64,000 bases of DNA from Spirochaetales bacterium UBA6872 (lineage in GTDB: Bacteria; Spirochaetota; Spirochaetia; Sphaerochaetales; Sphaerochaetaceae), in the NCBI GenBank assembly GCA_002452215.1, contig DKCO01000028.1, positions 1 to 64,000 of the forward strand, read 5' to 3'. Both the position numbers and the translations under genes were made by a program. Each line of letters begins with the position of its first letter. The first letter of the stretch is position 1. Of the stretch, positions 27,175 to 35,791 are shown one piece after another. The notes under the pieces are model-generated. The model was given only the letters and a program-made list of their open reading frames with translations. It ran no database searches and was not told where the DNA came from.

Positions 27175-27207
27175 CTGCTTGCCATACAATGTCAAGCAGT
27201 TTTTTTA
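27175..27207 (+). terminator. Rho-independent terminator of the 121-aa gene
   Basis: CTGCTTG and CAAGCAG (seven-bp stem, 11-base loop) followed by a run of eight T, 29 bases past the stop codon. Confidence 0.88.
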
Positions 27208-27232
27208 TCCAAAAGGGTTATGTTTTATCACA

Positions 27233-27272
27233 AAAAACCCCTCCTAGTGGATTAAGTGTCCAATAAGAGGGA
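27233..27272 (-). terminator. Rho-independent terminator of ygfK-ssnA-ygeY
   Basis: On the minus strand CCCTCTTATTGG pairs with CCACTAGGAGGG (12 positions, one mismatch, one G-T pair), followed by GTTTTTTG. It lies just after the ygeY stop and faces the terminator of the convergent gene. Confidence 0.82.
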
Positions 27273-27291
27273 GAAATAATCACATCGCTTT

Positions 27292-28512
27292 TTACTTGAG
27301 CTTGCCTTCCAAAGAATATGGCAGTAGAGCATAGAATGCAGAGCAAATCACCAAATCCTCTACCCTGTTAATCTCATTTGGGGCATGTGCTTGGGCCTCA
27401 TCTCCAGGGCCGAATCCGATTGCTGGGATCTTATGTCGTCCTGTTGTAGCAACAAGGTTCGTTGAGAATGTCCACTTATCGACAATTGGCTTCTTGCCAT
27501 ATAGTGCCTCATAGTCCTTGATGCCAGCTTGTACAAGAGGTGCATCCTCATTAAGTTTCCATGTTGGGAAATAAAGCTCTTGGGAATATGGTCTGTTTGT
27601 CCAACCTACTTTTTCATAGTTTGGCATCTCGACGATGATCTGATCCTCAGGATCTCCTGTTGCCTTTGAAACATATTCCTTGACTTGCTTGATTGCAAGA
27701 TCCGCATCCTCTCCCCAAGTAAGACGTCTGTCGCAATAGAGCATTGCATAATCAGCAACAGCGCATTGCGATGGGCCTTTTACATCCATCTGTGATACTG
27801 TGATTGTTCCCTTTCCTAGGAAGTTGTCCTCATCTGGTTGCAAGTCCTTGTTAAGCTGCTCGATTGCAAGTGCTGCCCTTGCTGCCTTGTATGCAGCTGA
27901 TACTCCTCTTTCTGGAGCAGAGCCATGGCATGAAATTCCTCTCAGGATAACTCTTATCTCCATTCTTCCTCTATGGCCTCTATAGAGCCTACATGATGTT
28001 GGTTCTGTAGAAACGACCATATCTGGCTTGAAGTTCTCTTCTTCGATAAGATACTTCCAGCACATTCCATCACAATCTTCTTCCATTACTGTGAAAGTGA
28101 AATAAACTGTGTATTCTCCATCATAGCCGAGGTCCTTCAATATTCGTCCAGCTGTAATCATGGATGCGGCCCCGCCCTTCTGGTCTGAAGATCCACGTCC
28201 AAGAACAAGTCCATCCTTGATCTCTCCTGAGAATGGATCGAATTTCCAGTTCTTGAGGTTTCCGACCTCTACTGTATCGATATGAGCATCGAAAGCAAGC
28301 TTCTTAGGCCCATGGCCGACTCTACCGATTACAGAGCCAAGTCCATCAATCCTTACCTCATCAAATCCTGCTTCTTCACAAAGCTTTACAATAAGCTTGC
28401 AAACATCCTCTTCCTTTGATGAGTAGCTTTTAGTCTTTACAAGCTTTGAAAGATTCTCCGCTGTATAGTCGCGGTACTTTTCCGAAAGCGCCTTAATCTG
28501 ATCTGAAATCAT
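27292..28512 (-). CDS. ygeY: YgeY family selenium-linked M20 hydrolase
   Basis: A 406-residue M20 (ArgE/DapE-like) metallohydrolase. FDAHIDTVEVG, RGSSDQKGG, MEEDCDG and QAHAPNE supply the expected two-zinc ligands and the catalytic Glu. YgeY co-occurs with selenium-dependent molybdenum hydroxylases and is part of the purine and urate degradation cluster of gut bacteria, where it is assumed to cleave an amide or carbamoyl intermediate. The ATG at 28512 has GGAG at good spacing; the ATG at 28518 is too close to it. It is third in the ygfK-ssnA-ygeY operon, ten or more bases after ssnA. Confidence 0.93.
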   Translation of the reverse strand: MISDQIKALSEKYRDYTAENLSKLVKTKSYSSKEEDVCKLIVKLCEEAGFDEVRIDGLGSVIGRVGHGPKKLAFDAHIDTVEVGNLKNWKFDPFSGEIKDGLVLGRGSSDQKGGAASMITAGRILKDLGYDGEYTVYFTFTVMEEDCDGMCWKYLIEEENFKPDMVVSTEPTSCRLYRGHRGRMEIRVILRGISCHGSAPERGVSAAYKAARAALAIEQLNKDLQPDEDNFLGKGTITVSQMDVKGPSQCAVADYAMLYCDRRLTWGEDADLAIKQVKEYVSKATGDPEDQIIVEMPNYEKVGWTNRPYSQELYFPTWKLNEDAPLVQAGIKDYEALYGKKPIVDKWTFSTNLVATTGRHKIPAIGFGPGDEAQAHAPNEINRVEDLVICSAFYALLPYSLEGKLK

Positions 28513-28528
28513 AATCATGTCTCCTTGT

Positions 28529-29875
28529 CTATGCTTTTATTTTATCAACTGTTTTCCAAACGCGTTTTGCAACCTTGCTTGCCTCCTCATATATCTTATA
28601 GACATCCAAGTTCACAAACTCTCTATTATCCAAAACCAGCTTTCCGTCAACTATCACAGAATGAACAGCATTCGAACTCATCCCCCAAACAAAGTGGCCA
28701 GCTGCGTTCTCTGCCAAAAGCGGTGTAGGCGCATGATAGTCAAGAAGTGCCAAGTCAGCCTTATAGCCTGGTGCAACCATGCCCCATTTTCCTCTATTGT
28801 TGAACACGGACTGGACAAGTTCGTTTCCTCTATTGAGCGCCTCCAGATAATTGGAAGGCCACCATGGACCGCCATCGTCCTTGTGCTTGAAGAAAGCAAT
28901 CTTTATCTCTTCGAACATATTGCCACCGCAGCCATCAGTGCCCAATACGAGCCTATCGATCTTTGGAAGCTTATGGTTATAGCCAATATGGTTGTTCATA
29001 TTCGACCTGCCATTATGAGCAAAGAAGCATTTTCTTTTGTTGACAGTCTCTATCTCTTTGTCATTGAGCCATACGCCATGGACAAGGAGAGTCTTGTCTG
29101 ACAAAAGCCCATGCCTGTCTAGTCGTGCAACTATATCCTCTCCGTAAATATGATGCGAATGGATTTGATCATAGTGGGCCTCAGCAATATGAAGATGCAT
29201 TCCTCTGTTTGTCTTATCGACAGCCTCTTTCATCAGTCGCATTCCATCCTCTGGGATAGTAAACGGTGCATGGCCACCAATCATGGATTCGACAAGAACA
29301 TTCTCTTTGCGAGAGATCTTTTCGTCGACTTCATTTGCAAAACGCACATTTTCCTCAACGCCTTGCTCAATCTCTTCCATTCCTCGGTTTCGGTCTGTCA
29401 CTTCGTAGCAAGTTGCACCTCTTATGCCAACCTCTTCCATTCCTTTTGCAATTGTTGATAGAGAACCTCCAATATACTCAGGAGACGCGTGATGATCTAT
29501 GCACGATGTTGTTCCAGAGCAAATTGCATCCATTGAGCAAATCAATGACGAATAGTAGCAAGCCTCCTCATCAAGACCTCGATCGAGTCTCCACCACCAT
29601 TCCTTCAAGACTTGGATAAAATCCTCTTGCGGTCCTGCCGAGATAAGCATTCCTCTCGAGAGTCCAGAGTAATAGTGGTGATGAGAGCAAACATTTCCCG
29701 CAATCAATGTCTTGCCTCTTCCATCTATTATGCGCTTAGCCTCAATGGAGGAAGATGCATTTTTCTCAACCTTTTCGATTATATCTCCCGTAATAACAAC
29801 ATCAACATCCTCTTGTATAGAAAATGGTGGTTTTGTTTGCATTACACGAACATTCTTTATTACGATATCAGCCAT
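28529..29875 (-). CDS. ssnA: putative aminohydrolase SsnA
   Basis: A 448-residue amidohydrolase of the chlorohydrolase/guanine-deaminase-like group. NVCSHHHYYSGLSRG gives the first metal-binding His residues, HLHIAEAHYDQ the next, LVHGVWL the fourth, and LGTDGCGGNMFEE the catalytic Asp. Length and neighbours match E. coli SsnA (442). It probably opens or deaminates a purine-derived ring in anaerobic purine breakdown; its exact substrate is not settled. One base separates its ATG from the ygfK stop, so the genes are coupled. Confidence 0.93.
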   Translation of the reverse strand: MADIVIKNVRVMQTKPPFSIQEDVDVVITGDIIEKVEKNASSSIEAKRIIDGRGKTLIAGNVCSHHHYYSGLSRGMLISAGPQEDFIQVLKEWWWRLDRGLDEEACYYSSLICSMDAICSGTTSCIDHHASPEYIGGSLSTIAKGMEEVGIRGATCYEVTDRNRGMEEIEQGVEENVRFANEVDEKISRKENVLVESMIGGHAPFTIPEDGMRLMKEAVDKTNRGMHLHIAEAHYDQIHSHHIYGEDIVARLDRHGLLSDKTLLVHGVWLNDKEIETVNKRKCFFAHNGRSNMNNHIGYNHKLPKIDRLVLGTDGCGGNMFEEIKIAFFKHKDDGGPWWPSNYLEALNRGNELVQSVFNNRGKWGMVAPGYKADLALLDYHAPTPLLAENAAGHFVWGMSSNAVHSVIVDGKLVLDNREFVNLDVYKIYEEASKVAKRVWKTVDKIKA

Positions 29876-29876
29876 T

Positions 29877-32800
29877 TTACTCCTCCACTGGGCCCAAAAG
29901 ATATGAGTACGAAGAGAAGACCTCTTCTATAATCGCTTTTACTTCATCTGGCACATCTGCATCCAAATCGCCATTGTCTGATACGATTCCAAATAGAACC
30001 TTATCTCCAAGCCGGATCTTCACATTATGCTCAAAAGCATAGAATCCGCTATTGGTGGAATTCTCAAAATCATCCTCTCTTGAAAAGAGCGTGAACTTCT
30101 TGAGATACGGGCCTCCGTCATGAGGACAGAATGTTGCACAGTTTCCACACTCATTGCAATATGCGTCCAAGTGCAAGATCTGGAAAGGATTGTCGAAAAG
30201 CCCTGAATCTCTCATATCAAGTGCAACATTTGCTCTGTTCGGACAGACTTCAACACACTTGTTGCATAGATACGAGCACTCGACGCATCTCGAGGCCTCA
30301 CGAGAAAGGAATGCTGAATCGGAGCCAGATATCGAAGGAGTAATCATAGCTTTCTTCCCTCTTATAGAATTGAAGAAACGATCCTCTGCTTCCTTTAGCT
30401 CTTCATCGTCAAAGTCCTCTTCCACCTCTTCAACTTCCTCTTCAACAACCTCTTCTCCATGCTTGCCAGAGCAGCAATGCCCTGTCTCGTGGTGATGGTG
30501 GGAGCACTCGTGCTCTTCACAGTCGCATTCATCATCTCCATCAAGGATATTCTGATAGACATTCTCTATTGCCAAATCAACAGCCTGCTGCGCTGATGCA
30601 ATGCACTTGACAACAGTTGATGGCCCACTCTTTACATCTCCAATCAAGTAAAGCTTTTCACTCTCTTTATCAAATGAAAGAGCCTTCAATACATCCGGAT
30701 CTGCCTTCTCTCCTATTGCTGAAATGAGATACGAGCAATCAAGAGTGAAAGTTGCACCTGTCTCAACAGGCTTTCTTCTTCCAGACTGATCTGCCTCTGC
30801 TAGTTTCATCTCGTTTAATGTCAATACACCGTCTACGAATGATGATGGATTTGCAAGGAAGACAAATTTGATTCCATCCCTGAGAGCCATCTCGTACTCT
30901 TCCATGTCGCATGGCATTTCAGAAATGCTTCTCCTGTAGACAACAGTCACATTCTCAACACCTCTTGATCTCTTTGCCATTCTGGCAGCATCCATTGCTG
31001 TGTTTCCACCACCAATAACAACGACATCCTTGCCAAGGTCGACTATCTCACCCCTCTTTGACTTGTAAAGGAATGAAACTGCAGAATCCCTCTTACCGTT
31101 TCCGCCAACTCTTGGATCGTTGGACTTCTCGGCTCCAATTGCAACAAAGATATAGTCGAATCCCTCTTTCTTTAGCTTTTCAACGTTCGTCTCTGTAGAG
31201 AAATGGAAAACAACGCCATTGTCTTTTATGAAGGAAATATCCTTCTCGACAGCATTCTCAGGAATCCTGAATGAAGGAATCGTGTTCATCACAACTCCTC
31301 CAGCATTGGCTTCCTTTTCAAAGACATGAGTCTCGAAACCTGCTTGCGACAAGAAGTATGATGCAGCAAGCCCTGCTGGCCCAGCGCCTATTATTGCAGC
31401 CTTTATGTCTGCTGGTTCCTCCGCACCTGGCCATATCTCTTTTTTGTACTCTGCAAATCCTTTCTCTGCGCAAAGCCTCTTCACTTCTCGAATCTTCACA
31501 GCACCTTCATAATCCATTCTTGTGCAATGGTTCTGGCATTGATGATCGCAAATCCAGCCTGTGATATTCGGAAGAGGATTCGACATATAAATAAGAGTCA
31601 ACGCCTCAGCGAGTCTTCCCTCACCTGCCAAAGCAATATAATCTGGAATCGGCTGATGGATAGGACAAGCCTCTACGCATGGAGCAACATAGCAATCGAA
31701 CAAGGAAAGCTCGCTACCGACCTTTGCTCTGTTAAAGCCCCTGAAACTCTTCGACACAGGACCATCTGGGACCATCGTTTTCTTTGTCAATTCTCTTAGC
31801 TTTGATATGTCAACATGGTCCATATCCCAGCCTCTGCTGTTGTTGCAAATCTCGACCATTTGCCTCATTCGTGTATATCCACCCGGCTTAAGCATGTCCG
31901 TTGCAAGCGTAATAGGATGGATACCGCTTTCAAATATATCCTTTACAGAGAAAGCTGTAGCGCCACCGGAGTACGAAATTGGAAGTGTGCCTCCGAATTC
32001 CTCTGAAAGAACAAGCGCAACGCGAGTCGAAATAGGCAATAGTGCTCGCCCTGACATATATCGTTCATCTCCAGGAAGGACCTTCTTGTCGTTAACGTTT
32101 CCTAGTGTATTTGTAAGCTTTACTCCAAAACCGCGATTTTCGCTCTTTGCAAGGTCGATAAGGCGCCTAAGCATCGCTTTTGCGTCCGAAAGTTGCAAAT
32201 CATGCGAGAACGAATCTCTATTAAGGACTATGTAATCATAGCCAAGTGAATCGAGAATCATCCTGACTGTGTCGTAGCCAAGAAGAGTTGGATTGAGCTT
32301 TACGAATGTATCGAGTTTCTTCTCTGTAAGAAGATATGAGCATATAGCCTCAATCTCCTTTGGAGGACAGCCATGCATAGTTGAAACAGTGACAGATGGA
32401 GAGATGTTGTAGCTGATTCTATCCAATGTCTTTAGCATATTGTCGACTCTGTCTTCAAGACCTGTACCGTTTAGCATTCCGCTTTTCAGAAAAGCCTTTG
32501 CATCATTGATGTAAATCGAAAACTCAGCTTTTTTCCTTGCATCGATCATCGAGTCGATGTAGATTTGCATCTTCTCTTGCTTGATTCCTTCAAGGTTGTA
32601 GCCAACAGACATGTTGAAGATAAAGGAAGGTTTTTCGACTACCTTGTTCTCCATGCACGATTGCACAAGATGCAAGACAATCCATGCCTTCAAGTACTCA
32701 TCATATGCCTTTTCCAGAGTATACTCAGTCGACCACTCAACATTGTATCCTTCATCCCTGGCATCTATGCAAGGCTTGGCAATTTCCAAGTGATCCATGA

Positions 32801-33059
32801 TTTGAACTGTCTTCAACTCCAGGAATCTAGCGCCAACCAAATAGCTTGTTATTATATTCTGTGCAAGTTGCGTATGCGGTCCGGCAGCTGGCCCTATCGG
32901 CGTAGTGCAACTTTGGGAAAAAACATTGATCGATTTCTTTCCATCATCGATATAGAACTGATCTTTATCGACTCCAAATATCGAATCATGCTCACGATAT
33001 TCTCCTACGATTCTTTCAAGCAATTCCAGAAATGGAACGGGCCTCATCAAATCAGACAT
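29877..33059 (-). CDS. ygfK: YgfK, multidomain flavin/iron-sulfur oxidoreductase
   Basis: A 1060-residue protein. Residues 1-430 resemble a dihydroorotate-dehydrogenase barrel. About 455-530 is a Cys-rich cluster domain (CVEACPIHQPIPDY, CDHQCQNHC). About 550-820 is a GltD-like FAD/NAD domain (IGAGPAGLAASYFLSQAGF, VIGGGNTAMDAARMAKRSRG). About 930-1000 is a two-cluster ferredoxin (CNKCVEVCP, CNECGNCATFCP). Between the last two is an unusual stretch near 837-890 with seven His and five Cys, then a long Glu run. YgfK is the putative electron-transfer subunit of a selenate reductase or purine reductase with XdhD and YgfM. AGGAG gives the start; TTGACA and an operator-like palindrome lie upstream. 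Confidence 0.93.
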   Translation of the reverse strand: MSDLMRPVPFLELLERIVGEYREHDSIFGVDKDQFYIDDGKKSINVFSQSCTTPIGPAAGPHTQLAQNIITSYLVGARFLELKTVQIMDHLEIAKPCIDARDEGYNVEWSTEYTLEKAYDEYLKAWIVLHLVQSCMENKVVEKPSFIFNMSVGYNLEGIKQEKMQIYIDSMIDARKKAEFSIYINDAKAFLKSGMLNGTGLEDRVDNMLKTLDRISYNISPSVTVSTMHGCPPKEIEAICSYLLTEKKLDTFVKLNPTLLGYDTVRMILDSLGYDYIVLNRDSFSHDLQLSDAKAMLRRLIDLAKSENRGFGVKLTNTLGNVNDKKVLPGDERYMSGRALLPISTRVALVLSEEFGGTLPISYSGGATAFSVKDIFESGIHPITLATDMLKPGGYTRMRQMVEICNNSRGWDMDHVDISKLRELTKKTMVPDGPVSKSFRGFNRAKVGSELSLFDCYVAPCVEACPIHQPIPDYIALAGEGRLAEALTLIYMSNPLPNITGWICDHQCQNHCTRMDYEGAVKIREVKRLCAEKGFAEYKKEIWPGAEEPADIKAAIIGAGPAGLAASYFLSQAGFETHVFEKEANAGGVVMNTIPSFRIPENAVEKDISFIKDNGVVFHFSTETNVEKLKKEGFDYIFVAIGAEKSNDPRVGGNGKRDSAVSFLYKSKRGEIVDLGKDVVVIGGGNTAMDAARMAKRSRGVENVTVVYRRSISEMPCDMEEYEMALRDGIKFVFLANPSSFVDGVLTLNEMKLAEADQSGRRKPVETGATFTLDCSYLISAIGEKADPDVLKALSFDKESEKLYLIGDVKSGPSTVVKCIASAQQAVDLAIENVYQNILDGDDECDCEEHECSHHHHETGHCCSGKHGEEVVEEEVEEVEEDFDDEELKEAEDRFFNSIRGKKAMITPSISGSDSAFLSREASRCVECSYLCNKCVEVCPNRANVALDMRDSGLFDNPFQILHLDAYCNECGNCATFCPHDGGPYLKKFTLFSREDDFENSTNSGFYAFEHNVKIRLGDKVLFGIVSDNGDLDADVPDEVKAIIEEVFSSYSYLLGPVEE

Positions 33060-33090
33060 TGATACACTCCTAAATTTTTATTCTTATTTC

Positions 33091-33119
33091 CAGTTTACAG
33101 TGTAAAGTTTAGGTGTCAA
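33091..33119 (-). promoter_or_regulatory. ygfK promoter with palindrome TTTACAGTGTAAA
   Basis: On the minus strand TTGACA (33119-33114), 16 bases, TAAACT (33097-33092). A perfect 6+1+6 palindrome TTTACAGTGTAAA (33094-33106) overlaps the -10 box and spacer, a typical repressor position. The leader of about 25 bases ends in AGGAG. Confidence 0.6.
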
Positions 33120-33126
33120 GAAAAAT

Positions 33127-33142
33127 GCAACATTTTGCAACA
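33127..33142. promoter_or_regulatory. tandem TGTTGC box upstream of ygfK
   Basis: On the minus strand TGTTGC-AAAA-TGTTGC, a perfect direct repeat with a 10-base period, just upstream of the -35 box. This is an activator-like position, unlike the xdhA copy, which lies within the promoter. Confidence 0.55.
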
Positions 33143-33217
33143 AAAAATACAATCATTGGAAATCGGAATCTAGAAGTTTGGACATGCATGGTTATTAAAT
33201 TAAGATAATATGGTAAA

Positions 33218-33958
33218 ATGGTCTTTATGGATATCGATTATAAAATAGCAGGAGATCTGCATACACATACAGTTGCTAGTCAACATGCATATTCAACCAT
33301 AGGCGAGATAGTACAAAAATCCAAGGAACTCTCAATGGATTTCGTTGCGATCACAGACCACGGCCCTGAGATGCTCGATGGAGCAATAAGGCATCATTTT
33401 CTATGTCTGACAGGCTTGCCAGATGTTATCGATGGCGTAAGGCTTTACAAAGGTGCTGAGGTAAATATCAAATCATTCGAAGGCAGGCTGGATCTGGACG
33501 ATTTAGTTCTTTCTCGCCTCGATTTCACTATTGCAAGCTACCATGTTGAGGCTATTGAACCAGGCTCGATTGAGGAGAACACAAAAGGATGGCTTAACGC
33601 AATAAACAGCAAATATGTCGATTGCTTGGGACATATGGGAAACCCAGCATACCCATTTGAGCATGAGACAATTGTCAAGGCGCTCAGGGATACAGGAAAG
33701 ATCCTTGAGATCAATGCCAATTCATCTGTCGTCAGAAAAGGAAGCGAAAAGAATTGTGTTGATTTGCTAAAGTTATGCATGAAATATGGCGTCCCGATTG
33801 TAGCCACAAGCGATGCACATCACAAATGGAATGTATGCAACGTCCAAGCCTCTCTTGATATGCTAAAAGAAATGGAGTTTCCACCAGAGATGATCCTAAA
33901 CACATCAAAAGAAGCTATTGACGATTACATCACAAGACGCAAGATTGAAAAGAGCTAA
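33218..33958 (+). CDS. PHP-domain phosphatase, YcdX-like
   Basis: A 246-residue PHP-domain metallophosphatase. DLHTHTVASQHAYSTIGEI, AITDHGPEM, GAEVNIKS, HMGNP, LEINANSS and ATSDAHHKWNVC contain the metal ligands and follow E. coli YcdX closely (245 residues). It hydrolyses phosphate esters; the physiological substrate is unclear. No ribosome site precedes the ATG at 33218; TAAGAT sits a few bases upstream and a second ATG at 33227 (MDIDYKIAGDLH) is equally likely. Its 3' end overlaps the convergent glycerophosphodiesterase gene by 29 bases. Confidence 0.9.
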   Translation: MVFMDIDYKIAGDLHTHTVASQHAYSTIGEIVQKSKELSMDFVAITDHGPEMLDGAIRHHFLCLTGLPDVIDGVRLYKGAEVNIKSFEGRLDLDDLVLSRLDFTIASYHVEAIEPGSIEENTKGWLNAINSKYVDCLGHMGNPAYPFEHETIVKALRDTGKILEINANSSVVRKGSEKNCVDLLKLCMKYGVPIVATSDAHHKWNVCNVQASLDMLKEMEFPPEMILNTSKEAIDDYITRRKIEKS

Positions 33959-34688
33959 GAGCCTTCAATGCCTTTGCTGGCTCGTCATGTTCAAACATGT
34001 CTACAGAGATGTCAAAGGCATGGTGCATGTATCTTTCGTCTCTTAGTATTGCTCCTGAAACGTAGTAGCCTGCCTTCTTGAGCTCGAAGACCTCTTTTTC
34101 ATCCATCAAATAGGAGTATGCAAGATAAACCATGGCATCATAATCCCTCATCAAGCCTACAGGATCCGATAATACAGTTGGAACAATCAGGCCAATTTCA
34201 AAATCCTTGTCGATCTTCTTGAGTTCTCTAAGGACTGTGTAATCAATGCCAAATGCCTCTACATTCCCAAGCATGCCATTGCCCTTTACAATGTCGTCCA
34301 TCAAGCCAAGGAGTTCTATATTAGCTTCATGCGTATACGCAGGCTCGCATTTAAGCTCAAGCGCAAAGAAAACATCATTTCTCCTACCCCACTCGATCAC
34401 ATCCTCAAGCTTCTCGACTGGCCAATGCTCCTTTATTTGTTCATATGTGTACTCGTGCACGTAACCATGAAGCGGAGTCTTGTTGCCCAACTCCATATCA
34501 TGATAAACAACTGGCATCTTATCTTTTGTAAGCTGGATGTCAATCTCAAGGTATGATGCACCTTGTCTGATTCCTTCTTCCATTGCTTTGATTGTGTTCT
34601 CTGCAAATTGACAAGAACATCCTCTATGGCCACCAATCAAAGGAAAAGGTTCGTGAGATAATCTGTGTTTTTCTAGAAGCTTTCTCAT
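33930..34688 (-). CDS. ugpQ: glycerophosphodiester phosphodiesterase, UgpQ-like
   Basis: A 252-residue GDPD-family enzyme. GGHRGCSCQFAENT, LEIDIQLTKDKMPVVYHD and ALELKCEP are the catalytic His/Glu/Asp motifs. It has no signal peptide, so it acts in the cytoplasm, releasing glycerol-3-phosphate from imported glycerophosphodiesters. It is the last gene of an ABC operon whose order (binding protein, two permeases, ATPase, GDPD) equals E. coli ugpBAECQ, and overlaps the ATPase by four bases. Its end overlaps the convergent PHP gene by 29 bases. Confidence 0.9.
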   Translation of the reverse strand: MRKLLEKHRLSHEPFPLIGGHRGCSCQFAENTIKAMEEGIRQGASYLEIDIQLTKDKMPVVYHDMELGNKTPLHGYVHEYTYEQIKEHWPVEKLEDVIEWGRRNDVFFALELKCEPAYTHEANIELLGLMDDIVKGNGMLGNVEAFGIDYTVLRELKKIDKDFEIGLIVPTVLSDPVGLMRDYDAMVYLAYSYLMDEKEVFELKKAGYYVSGAILRDERYMHHAFDISVDMFEHDEPAKALKALSSFQSCVL

Positions 34689-35791
34689 GATATTTCCTCC
34701 TTAGAGTATGTGATATTCCTTCCATTCTTTACAAGAAATATATGGTACTTTCCACCAAGGCTTAGGTAGAGAGGCCTCTTGTCCTCCTGTGCTTTCAAAA
34801 GCTTTTCATGCAATGATTTGTCAGATATAGAGAGTCTGACTTCAGAGCCATATGAATAGCCATAGACAAGCAATTCCTTGCCAAGATTTTCGACATAGGA
34901 TATGGTCATTTCAAACGACTCTGGAGAATTCGAGAAAGAGAATGGAATCTGATGGGAGCGCATGCCAATCTTCACATCATCATCATACGGCCCGCCAATA
35001 CAAGCAATCCTATTGTGTATTTTCCTGTCCCCAATCTCCAAGGATCCATCCTCGCAAAGATGTGCATCGATGAAGTTCATCGGAGGATTGCCCATGAAGT
35101 TGGCAACAAATAGGTTTGCAGGGTTCTCATAAAGCTCATCGGGAGTATCATATTGCTGGATCTTCCCTCCATCAAGAATTGCGATCTTGTCAGCTAGTGC
35201 CATCGCCTCTTCCTGGTCATGAGTGACAAGGATTGCGATAATGCCGAGGTCTTGGTGTATCTTCTTTATGACACTTCTTATCTCAATCTTCAATCGTGCA
35301 TCCAAATTCGACATCGGCTCATCAAGAAGAAGAAGTTTGGGTTCCTTCACTATGGCCCGGCACATTGCAACTCTCTGTTGCTGACCTCCTGAAAGTTGCG
35401 AGGGTCTCCTGCCAAGCAAATGCCCTATTTGGAGCTTCTCGGCAACAGCCCTTGCTTTTTCCCTTCTGGTCTTCTTGTCCACGCCCTTTTGCTTCAAAGG
35501 AAATGCAATGTTATCAATCACTGTTAGATTTGGATAGAGAGCATATGACTGGAAAACCATGCCTATGTTCCTGTCCTTGGGAGCCCATTTCGTAACATCT
35601 TTGCCATCAAACAAAATCCTGCCTGATGTTGGGTCAAGAAGACCTGCAAGGCAATTAAGCGTTGTCGACTTTCCGCACCCAGATGGCCCTAAAAGTGCAA
35701 CAAATTCACCATTTTCTATCTCAAGATTAAAATCATCCAGAGCAACTACATTCTTATCAAATACTTTTCTAAGGTTCTCTATTTCTATCAT
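34685..35791 (-). CDS. ugpC: sugar/glycerol-phosphate ABC transporter ATPase (UgpC/MalK type)
   Basis: A 368-residue ATPase of the MalK/UgpC/MsmX group. Walker A GPSGCGKST (about 36-44), Q-loop FQSYALYPNLT, signature LSGGQQQRVAMCRA, Walker B LLLLDEPMSNLD and switch THDQEEAM are intact. The C-terminal OB-type regulatory domain (GMRSHQIPF and beyond) is present. It overlaps its neighbours by four bases on both sides. The substrate is set by the binding protein; the linked GDPD points to glycerophosphodiesters or glycerol-3-phosphate. Confidence 0.93.
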   Translation of the reverse strand: MIEIENLRKVFDKNVVALDDFNLEIENGEFVALLGPSGCGKSTTLNCLAGLLDPTSGRILFDGKDVTKWAPKDRNIGMVFQSYALYPNLTVIDNIAFPLKQKGVDKKTRREKARAVAEKLQIGHLLGRRPSQLSGGQQQRVAMCRAIVKEPKLLLLDEPMSNLDARLKIEIRSVIKKIHQDLGIIAILVTHDQEEAMALADKIAILDGGKIQQYDTPDELYENPANLFVANFMGNPPMNFIDAHLCEDGSLEIGDRKIHNRIACIGGPYDDDVKIGMRSHQIPFSFSNSPESFEMTISYVENLGKELLVYGYSYGSEVRLSISDKSLHEKLLKAQEDKRPLYLSLGGKYHIFLVKNGRNITYSKEEIS

